DNA of 6,815 nucleotides, taken from assembly GCA_021847625.1 (NCBI GenBank), contig JAJZQK010000180.1:1-6815 (forward strand). Reading direction: 5' to 3'. Of this stretch, positions 1 through 3,840 are shown piece after piece (position 1 is the stretch's first letter; each line of letters opens with the position of its first letter). The notes beneath the pieces were generated by a model, which did no database searches, had not been told where the DNA came from, and saw nothing but the letters and a program-made list of their open reading frames with translations. A program made the position numbers and the translations under genes. The DNA comes from Chloroflexota bacterium. Its GTDB lineage: Bacteria > Chloroflexota > FW602-bin22 > JAMCYS01.

Positions 1-1
1 C

Positions 2-676
2 CGCACGTTCGTCATTATCCTCGAGGCGGCGGACGAGGACACGCTCGTCGTCGTCGTCTCCGACCACGGTGCCAAGACCAGGGGGCCGGAGGTCGACGTG
101 AACGAGATTCTGCACGACGCCGGGCTCCTCGTCTTCACCGACGAGGGCGGCGCCAAGCGGAAGCCGGCGGCCTTCGAGCACATCATCCGCAAGGTCGATT
201 GGTCGCAGACCAAGGCCTACGCCCAGCGCTCCGTGCACGTCTACCTGAACGTGAAGGGCCGGGATCCCGACGGCATCGTCGAGCCAGGGGCAGAGTACGA
301 GGAAATGCGCCAGCGCGTCATCAACGCCCTCTACGACTACACCGATCCGGCGACGGGCAAGAAGCCGATCATCCTGGCCATGAAGCGCGAGGACGCCGTC
401 TTGCTGGGCCTGGGCGGCCCGCGCTCGGGTGACGTGATCTACGCCCTCGACCCGGGCTACGGCGAGGAGCACGGGGCGAACCTGCCGACGGCCAAGTGGG
501 GCATCGGCGACCTGCGCGGGCTGTTCATCATGGCCGGCCCGGGTGTCAAACGCGGCGTCGAGATCGACCGCATCGTACATCTGGTAGACGTCGTGCCAAC
601 CGTCTGCCACATGGCGGGGTGGCAGGTGCCAGCCCAGTGCGAGGGCGGCATCGTCTACCAGGCGCTGGCGGAGTAG
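2..676 (+). CDS. Alkaline phosphatase superfamily protein (type I phosphodiesterase/nucleotide pyrophosphatase-like), C-terminal part
   Basis: The frame is open from the left edge of the window, so the N-terminus and the catalytic Thr/Ser region lie outside. About 224 residues are visible, ending at TAG. Near the start of the visible part, VVVVSDHGAK carries the Asp-His metal ligands typical of this superfamily. A later EEHGANLPT supplies a plausible third histidine ligand. The tail GVKRGVEIDRIVHLVDVVPT followed by MAGWQVP is the usual C-terminal pattern of these enzymes (a DVxPT segment, then a small hydrophobic helix and a Pro). Family members hydrolyse phosphomono- or diesters with two metal ions, but the substrate cannot be deduced here. 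A GTG at 98 could be mistaken for a start; the upstream reading frame and the SDHG motif before it argue that it is internal. No linked gene follows; a repeat-rich spacer begins right after the stop. Confidence 0.85.
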   Translation, partial: RTFVIILEAADEDTLVVVVSDHGAKTRGPEVDVNEILHDAGLLVFTDEGGAKRKPAAFEHIIRKVDWSQTKAYAQRSVHVYLNVKGRDPDGIVEPGAEYEEMRQRVINALYDYTDPATGKKPIILAMKREDAVLLGLGGPRSGDVIYALDPGYGEEHGANLPTAKWGIGDLRGLFIMAGPGVKRGVEIDRIVHLVDVVPTVCHMAGWQVPAQCEGGIVYQALAE

Positions 677-685
677 AGCAAGTTT

Positions 686-708
686 CCCTCTCCCTGGAAG
701 GGAGAGGG
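686..708. repeat. 10-bp hairpin just after the phosphatase-like gene
   Basis: CCCTCTCCCT and AGGGAGAGGG pair perfectly around a GGA loop, 10 nt after the stop codon at 676. No T-run follows on either strand, so it is not a classical Rho-independent terminator, though it could stabilise the mRNA 3' end or stop RNA polymerase weakly. The following AGGGTGAGGGT-type sequence makes it look like a dispersed repeat rather than a gene-specific site. Confidence 0.6.
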
Positions 709-751
709 TCAGGGTGAGGGTCGCCAGGGGCGCGGACAGCGCTTTTGGCGA

Positions 752-776
752 CCAGGCCGGCTCGACGCCGGCCTGG
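752..776. repeat. Perfect 10-bp inverted repeat
   Basis: CCAGGCCGGC (752-761) and GCCGGCCTGG (767-776) pair around a TCGAC loop. It abuts the REP-like palindrome that begins at 778, so the two may form one composite repeat. No coding sequence is evident here. Confidence 0.65.
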
Positions 777-777
777 C

Positions 778-802
778 GGCAGGCCACAAGGGCCTGCCCT
801 AC
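778..802 (-). repeat. GTAG-headed REP-like palindrome, copy A
   Basis: Read on the minus strand this begins GTAG and then forms an 8-bp stem, GGCAGGCC with GGCCTGCC, around a CTTGT loop. A GTAG-type tetranucleotide before a stem is the hallmark of REP sequences mobilised by REP-associated tyrosine transposases. It matches the copy at 831-855 at 21 of 25 positions. The four differences are two complementary base-pair swaps in the stem. The two copies diverge, with their GTAG ends facing each other across 28 bp. Confidence 0.7.
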
Positions 803-830
803 GCGTATCACCTCGCACGACCGCCAACCT

Positions 831-855
831 GTAGGGCAGGGGCTTGTCCCCTGCC
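831..855 (+). repeat. GTAG-headed REP-like palindrome, copy B
   Basis: GTAG is followed by an 8-bp stem, GGCAGGGG with CCCCTGCC, and the same CTTGT loop as copy A. The stem is perfect although two stem pairs differ from copy A, so both sides changed together. It lies in the spacer before the HtrA-like protease gene. Confidence 0.7.
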
Positions 856-880
856 GCCCGTTTCCCCCGTCTCTCTTTCC

Positions 881-906
881 TCGCCCGCCCAGGTTGCGGC
901 GGGCGA
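881..906. repeat. 9-bp hairpin in the spacer before the protease gene
   Basis: TCGCCCGCC (881-889) pairs perfectly with GGCGGGCGA (898-906) around CAGGTTGC. A pyrimidine-rich tract (861-880) precedes it. The rest of the 677-1044 spacer shows no supportable gene; open frames there run through the repeats on both strands. Confidence 0.5.
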
Positions 907-1000
907 CCCTTCCGTACCACAGAACCTTCCGCGGAGAGTCTACCCCCTGGTGCCCCGGATGAGTCCCCTCGCCTGGCCCGGGCGGGTCGCTGGCCCGGTT

Positions 1001-1028
1001 TTGGCGAGGCACGGGCCGTGCATATACT
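1001..1028 (+). promoter_or_regulatory. Predicted sigma70-type promoter of the HtrA-like gene
   Basis: TTGGCG (1001-1006) and TATACT (1023-1028) are separated by 16 nt; the -10 matches the consensus at five of six positions and the -35 at four. Transcription would start near 1035, giving a leader of only about 10-16 nt that just includes the GAGGGG ribosome-binding site. Confidence 0.6.
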
Positions 1029-1044
1029 GAGGGGATAGAGGGGG

Positions 1045-2046
1045 ATGATCATGGTAGAAGAAACGGAAGGAAGACTGGATAAGGCCACGAGCTTCCTCGA
1101 CGCCTATTCGGAAGCGGTGGCGGCGGTAGCAGAAAAGGCGATGCCCTCCGTCGTGCACGTGGGCGTGGCACGCGAAACCCAGGTGCCTAGGCGCGGGGGC
1201 GGTCGCCAACCGTATCAGATGCAGGGGGGCGGCTCCGGCTCAATCATCGCCCCGGATGGCTACATATTGACCAACAACCACGTCGCCGGTGGCGCCACCG
1301 CCATCACCGTCACTCTATCCGACGGGCGGGAGGTGCCGGGACAGCTAGTGGGCGGCGACCCGGCGACCGACCTGGCCGTGGTCCGCATCGACGCGATGGG
1401 CCTGCCGGCCATCGAATTTGGCGACTCCGACCACCTGCGCGTGGGCCAGACGGTGCTTGCCATCGGCAGCCCGTTCGGCTTCCAGGCCACCGTCACGGCG
1501 GGGATCGTCTCCGCCGTGGGCCGCTCGCTGCGCAGCGAGTCCGGCCGCCTGATCGAGAACGTGATCCAGACCGACGCGCCGCTCAACCCAGGCAACTCAG
1601 GCGGGCCGCTCGTCGATTCGCACGGCCGGCTGATCGGCGTCAACACGGCGATCATCGCCTACGCCCAGGGCATCTGCTTCGCCATCCCTGCCGCCACGGC
1701 CCGCTGGGTGGCCGGGCTGCTGATCAAGGAGGGCAGGGTACGCCGGGGCTATCTGGGCATCACCGCCCAGATGCGCGTGCTCCACCAGGCCGTCGCCCGC
1801 GCCTACGGTCTGAGCGACCGCCGGGCCGTGGAGGTGCTCGAGGTGGCTCCAAATAGCCCCGCCGCCTTCGCGGGCCTGCAGTCGGGCGACGTCATCATCA
1901 GCATTAACGGCGACGAAGTGAGCACCGTCGACGACGTGCACCGCCTGCTGAACCACATTTCGCTCGGCTCCCGGATCACGGTGGCCGCCCTGCGCGGTGG
2001 CAGGCGACTGGAGCTGGACGTCACCTTGTTGGAACAGGCGGCCTAG
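1045..2046 (+). CDS. S1C-family (HtrA/DegP-like) serine protease with one PDZ domain
   Basis: This is a trypsin-fold protease of the HtrA family, which degrades or senses misfolded proteins. With the start at 1045, the catalytic triad is His79 (LTNNHVAGG), Asp109 (PATDLAVVRI) and Ser185 (NPGNSGGPLVD). A single PDZ domain covers about residues 240-328 (YLGIT, then PNSPAAFAGLQSGDVIISI), where it would bind C-termini of substrates or regulators. The length of 333 aa fits a one-PDZ member. Oddly, the N-terminus (MIMVEETEGRLDKATSF) is hydrophilic, with no signal peptide or membrane helix, whereas most HtrA proteins are exported or anchored. The protein is therefore predicted to be cytoplasmic. Two starts are possible: ATG 1045 (GAGGGG at 1029-1034, spacing 10) and ATG 1051 (GAGGGG at 1039-1044, spacing 6). 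The second has slightly better spacing, and the choice changes only two residues. The gene appears monocistronic, with its own promoter at 1001-1028. Confidence 0.95.
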   Translation: MIMVEETEGRLDKATSFLDAYSEAVAAVAEKAMPSVVHVGVARETQVPRRGGGRQPYQMQGGGSGSIIAPDGYILTNNHVAGGATAITVTLSDGREVPGQLVGGDPATDLAVVRIDAMGLPAIEFGDSDHLRVGQTVLAIGSPFGFQATVTAGIVSAVGRSLRSESGRLIENVIQTDAPLNPGNSGGPLVDSHGRLIGVNTAIIAYAQGICFAIPAATARWVAGLLIKEGRVRRGYLGITAQMRVLHQAVARAYGLSDRRAVEVLEVAPNSPAAFAGLQSGDVIISINGDEVSTVDDVHRLLNHISLGSRITVAALRGGRRLELDVTLLEQAA

Positions 2047-2075
2047 GCAGGGACAGGCAAGCCCGGCGCGGGCAC

Positions 2076-2103
2076 TTGCTTTTTACGCCGATTGTGCTAT
2101 GAT
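2076..2103 (+). promoter_or_regulatory. Orphan promoter-like sequence with extended -10
   Basis: TTGCTT (2076-2081) and TATGAT (2098-2103) are 16 nt apart, and TGC directly precedes the -10, giving an extended -10 (TGnTATGAT). It stands out as an AT-richer patch between two convergent genes and points into the antisense strand of the exonuclease gene. No plus-strand gene follows within 1 kb, so it would drive a non-coding or antisense transcript, if it is active. Confidence 0.45.
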
Positions 2104-2106
2104 ACT

Positions 2107-2172
2107 AGTGCAGGGTGGCCCAGCCACCACCCTAGCACAGATAGAGCCCTTGGGCCATCGGCCCGAGGGCTC
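2107..2172 (+). ncRNA. Candidate structured small RNA (two hairpins) after the orphan promoter
   Basis: Starting at the expected initiation point, GTGC/AGGGTGG (2107-2117) can pair with CCACCCT and GCAC (ending about 2139), with one bulged A. A second hairpin, 2144-2156 with 2160-2172, has 12 Watson-Crick pairs plus one G-T wobble and an ATC loop. No known riboswitch, T-box or SRP core was recognised, and no T-run follows the second hairpin. Alternatively the hairpins only serve as bidirectional 3'-end structures for the convergent protease and exonuclease transcripts. Confidence 0.3.
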
Positions 2173-2223
2173 CTGTCATGTAACGGCCACCTCCGGGCGG
2201 TCGGGAGCCACCTGCCTGCCGGC

Positions 2224-2727
2224 CTACCTCTTCAGGGCGGCCACGAATAGCCTCGCCGTCTGCCTGGCGTCGGCCAAGGGGTTGTGCTGCGGCAACTCGT
2301 CGGGCAGGCGCTCTTCCTTGTCAGCCGAGCCCAGGCCCCTCACCAACCTGGCCGTGGAGAGGTCGTACAGCAGCATTTCGCTCTCCTTCTCCCGCTGCGC
2401 TGGCAGGTCCTGCACGCAGGCGGAGAGAAAGTTGGTCTGCACGGGCCAGCTGATCTCGGATACCAGTTGTGCCCCCCTGCCCTTCATCTCCATCCACAGC
2501 GCCCAGAAGGCATCCCGCACGCCCCGCGGGTTGCTGTGCGTGAGGGGGAGCCTGGGGACGTGCTCCTCCACCCACGGCCGCTGGGATTCCTGGCCGCGAG
2601 CCTGTTCCCGCGGGCAGGCGAAGATCCCGCTCTCCAGCTCCCTGCCCTCCCGGTCGACGAGGACGTAGCCCACGGCGAAAGCCTCGCCGTGCAAACCGAT
2701 CGACTCTATGTCGAAGACCAGAAACAT
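2224..2727 (-). CDS. DEDDh-family 3'-5' exonuclease (exoribonuclease-like)
   Basis: This 167-aa single-domain protein has an RNase H-fold exonuclease pattern. ExoI is FDIES with Asp6 and Glu8, and ExoIII is HNPLADA with His148 and Asp153 spaced as in the DEDDh class. Such enzymes remove nucleotides from 3' ends of RNA or DNA with two metal ions. The segments FAVGYVLVD, PRGVRDAFWALW and RLPDELPQHNPLADARQTARL recall a family of short bacterial proteins annotated as 3'-5' exoribonucleases. The ExoII region (about residues 88-101, ISWPVQTNFLSA) lacks an obvious Asp before WPV; Glu91 is the nearest acid. This could alter activity. The start is well supported: AGGAGGT (2733-2739, minus strand) lies 5 nt before ATG. 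The gene is convergent with the HtrA-like gene, and its neighbours suggest no operon. The substrate is unknown. Confidence 0.85.
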   Translation of the reverse strand: MFLVFDIESIGLHGEAFAVGYVLVDREGRELESGIFACPREQARGQESQRPWVEEHVPRLPLTHSNPRGVRDAFWALWMEMKGRGAQLVSEISWPVQTNFLSACVQDLPAQREKESEMLLYDLSTARLVRGLGSADKEERLPDELPQHNPLADARQTARLFVAALKR

Positions 2728-2751
2728 CGCGCACCTCCTCTGCCGGCGAAC

Positions 2752-2772
2752 GTAGGCGAACCGTTACTCGCC
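2752..2772 (+). repeat. Degenerate GTAG-headed palindrome
   Basis: GTAG is followed by a short inverted repeat, GGCGA with TCGCC around ACCGTTAC. It resembles the palindrome at 5947-5969 (GGCGAACGG core). It is weak alone and is listed because it fits the family seen elsewhere in the window. It lies just upstream of the exonuclease start. Confidence 0.35.
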
Positions 2773-2949
2773 CGCCTTGCCGGACAATGGCGACTGCAAG
2801 GTCCATGCCACGTCCCCTCGGCAACAGGGGCATCTGCCTGCTTGACCGACATTCCTCAAGTGGCTAGCATGCAGGGAAGGACCAAATGCCGCAGGAGCGG
2901 GCTGGCTCTCCGAATAGACAGAACGGGCGGGCGAGGGTGCCCCAACACC

Positions 2950-3084
2950 GATAGCTGTGGGGGCGGGAAAGGGCGGCTCGCTGCCAACAGCCGTGGGGCA
3001 GACGCGGACGGCCCGTCACCAACAGCCGTAGGTGCGGACGGCCAGTTACCGATAACCGTAGGGGCGGACGGCTCTGTCCGCCCC
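2950..3084 (+). repeat. Degenerate tandem array of REP heads (four units)
   Basis: Four consecutive units start at about 2950, 2986, 3021 and 3051, with lengths 36, 35, 30 and 34 nt. Each carries a variant of GATAACC or AACAGCC, then GTGG or GTAG, then a GGGCGGACGG-like core. Only the last unit contains the complementary half that closes a full palindrome. The first is the most diverged. Together with 2728-2949, where nothing coding is visible, this fills the spacer between the exonuclease and transposase genes. Confidence 0.6.
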
Positions 3085-3087
3085 GGG
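3058..3087 (+). repeat. Left GTAG REP of the transposase unit
   Basis: This is a 9-bp stem (3061-3069 with 3076-3084) preceded by GTAG. It is identical to the inverted copy at 3621-3650 across 30 bp. It also forms the last and most complete unit of the upstream tandem array. Confidence 0.8.
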
Positions 3088-3120
3088 TATCAGAGTGCAG
3101 CCCCGGGTACGAGAGGGCAG
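3081..3120 (+). repeat. Two tandem 20-bp repeats in the transposase leader
   Basis: 3081-3100 and 3101-3120 both start CCCCGGGTA and end GCAG, matching at 17 of 20 positions. The first copy overlaps the 3' half of the left REP. The array ends 10 nt before the transposase ribosome-binding site. Confidence 0.65.
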
Positions 3121-3130
3121 AACCTGCCCT

Positions 3131-3140
3131 AGGAAGGAGG
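3131..3140 (+). promoter_or_regulatory. Strong ribosome-binding site that fixes the TTG start of the transposase
   Basis: AGGAAGGAGG ends 6 nt before TTG at 3147. This near-ideal Shine-Dalgarno site, together with the family-like N-terminus that follows, supports the non-ATG start. Confidence 0.8.
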
Positions 3141-3146
3141 CCTCGC

Positions 3147-3614
3147 TTGGCTCGGCGGAGGAACTCCCTGCGCCTGCCGGGGTTCGACTACGCCGACCCC
3201 GACCAGGTGTTCTTCGTCACCCTGCGCGCTCGCGGCCCGGGGCGGCCGTTCCTGGACCCTGCGCTGGCCCGGGAGGTCGAGGAGTCCATCCTCCTGAGGG
3301 CCGCCCGCGACGAGTGGAGGCTCTACGCCTACTGCCTGATGCCCGGCCACCTGCACCTGGCGGCCTCCGTGGGGGAATGAGGCGGGCTCTGGCACGCGGT
3401 GCAGAGCTTCAAGAGCTACACCACCCGCATAGCCTGGCGGCATGGCTACGAGGGGACCCTGTGGCAGCGCGGCTACTACGAGCACGTCGCCCGTTGCCTG
3501 GAGGACGTCCTGGCCGTCTGCGAGTACATCCTGGCCAACCCCGTGCGCAAGGGGCTGGTGGCAGAACCCGGGCTCTGGCCCTACTCTGGGATGCCCCATC
3601 CCGTCCCGAGCTAG
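3147..3614 (+). pseudogene. REP-associated tyrosine transposase (RAYT, Y1/HUH family), interrupted by in-frame TGA
   Basis: RAYTs nick and move single-stranded REP hairpins through a 5'-phosphotyrosine. The N-terminus (SLRLPGFDYADPDQVFFVTLRARG) and the metal-binding histidines His68 and His70 in YCLMPGHLHLAA fit the Y1 transposase domain. Downstream, QSFKSYTTR, LWQRGYYEH and CEYILANPVRKGL are conserved RAYT segments. The Tyr in EYILANPV (codon 127 when the stop is counted) corresponds to the catalytic tyrosine, by alignment from memory to E. coli TnpA-REP. Codon 78 (3378-3380) is TGA, in the same frame on both sides. It separates the HLH motif from the tyrosine, so an unsuppressed product could not be active. 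Full length with readthrough would be about 155 residues, normal for the family. Apart from this stop the frame is intact and the ribosome-binding site is excellent, implying a recent mutation (for example CGA or GGA to TGA), recoding or a base error. A GTG at 3399 could restart translation but has no good ribosome-binding site. Confidence 0.85.
3386..3407 (+). other. Hairpin 5 nt after the in-frame TGA
   Basis: GCTCT (3386-3390), one bulged G, then GCAC pair with GTGC and AGAGC (3399-3407) around a GCG loop. Position and shape loosely recall bacterial SECIS or readthrough elements. Stems of this size are common by chance in GC-rich coding DNA, so this is a structural observation only. Confidence 0.3.
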
Positions 3615-3620
3615 CCCCAG

Positions 3621-3650
3621 CCCGGGGCGGACAGAGCCGTCCGCCCCTAC
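3621..3650 (-). repeat. Right GTAG REP of the transposase unit
   Basis: This is the exact reverse complement of 3058-3087, beginning 6 nt after the transposase stop codon. As a hairpin at the transcript end it could also protect or terminate the transposase mRNA. Confidence 0.8.
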
Positions 3651-3737
3651 GTATCCTCGCAGGAGCGGCCATTTTCGGGGAATGCCGCCGACCGCCCCAC
3701 GGCTCGCGCGCTCCTGGCCTCAGGGGGGAGAATGCAG

Positions 3738-3752
3738 TATACTCCTTATATT
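3738..3752 (+). promoter_or_regulatory. Promoter-like AT-rich island before the histidine kinase gene
   Basis: TATACT (3738-3743) and TATATT (3747-3752) lie in a conspicuous AT-rich patch about 90-100 nt before the kinase start. TATACT is the same -10 seen before the protease gene. No convincing -35 lies at the right spacing (3715-3720 is TGGCCT), so an activator or another sigma factor may be involved. The leader that follows contains a small hairpin at 3790-3802 (GCACG gag CGTGC). Confidence 0.4.
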
Positions 3753-3840
3753 AGCTAATCTTTTCGCGGAAAGACCGGGGCGGAGGGAGGCACGGAGCGT
3801 GCGGAGCAGGGCCTGTAGCGACGAAAGCGGAGTTGCGGTA

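Larger units (their letters stand above)
3058..3650 (+). mobile_element. REP-transposase unit: Y1 transposase gene bounded by perfect 30-bp inverted repeats
   Basis: The 30 bp at 3058-3087 recur exactly, inverted, at 3621-3650. Each copy reads GTAG, then a 9-bp stem GGGGCGGAC/GTCCGCCCC around GGCTCT, then GGG. The GTAG ends are outermost on both sides. Between them lies one Y1 transposase gene. This is the arrangement expected of a REP-associated transposase with its own REP substrates. IS200/IS605 elements do not have long terminal inverted repeats, so these are better read as two mirrored REPs than as classical IS ends. The whole unit is 593 bp. No target-site duplication is expected for HUH transposition. 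Confidence 0.75.

Noticed and set aside
546..1088. Minus-strand 180-aa open frame across the spacer
   Set aside because: It overlaps the end of the phosphatase-like gene and the start of the protease gene, runs through palindromic repeats, and its product is low-complexity Arg/Pro/Gly with no recognisable domain.
2107..2172. T-box leader (AGGGTGG motif)
   Set aside because: The conserved continuation of the T-box bulge (TGGNACC type) is missing, and no aminoacyl-tRNA or amino-acid gene follows.
2950..3084. CRISPR array
   Set aside because: Units have variable length and no constant repeat with unique spacers. Repeats abut each other and share GTAG-REP cores, and no cas gene is present.
2284..3132. 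Plus-strand 282-aa open frame over the exonuclease and repeat array
   Set aside because: It is antisense to a clear DEDDh exonuclease and continues through tandem repeats, with no domain.
3058..3650. Classical DDE insertion sequence with terminal inverted repeats
   Set aside because: The enclosed gene is a Y1/HUH transposase with the HLH motif, which does not use such ends. The repeats are hairpins with GTAG heads, fitting REPs.
3442..3840. N-terminal extension of the kinase into the transposase gene
   Set aside because: The frame is open, but the residues are an out-of-frame reading of the transposase and of the right REP. A good ribosome-binding site precedes ATG 3841.
3766..3840. Cyclic-di-GMP or other riboswitch before the kinase
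   Set aside because: The GAAAG and hairpin pieces do not match any riboswitch core I recognise; only one small hairpin is evident.
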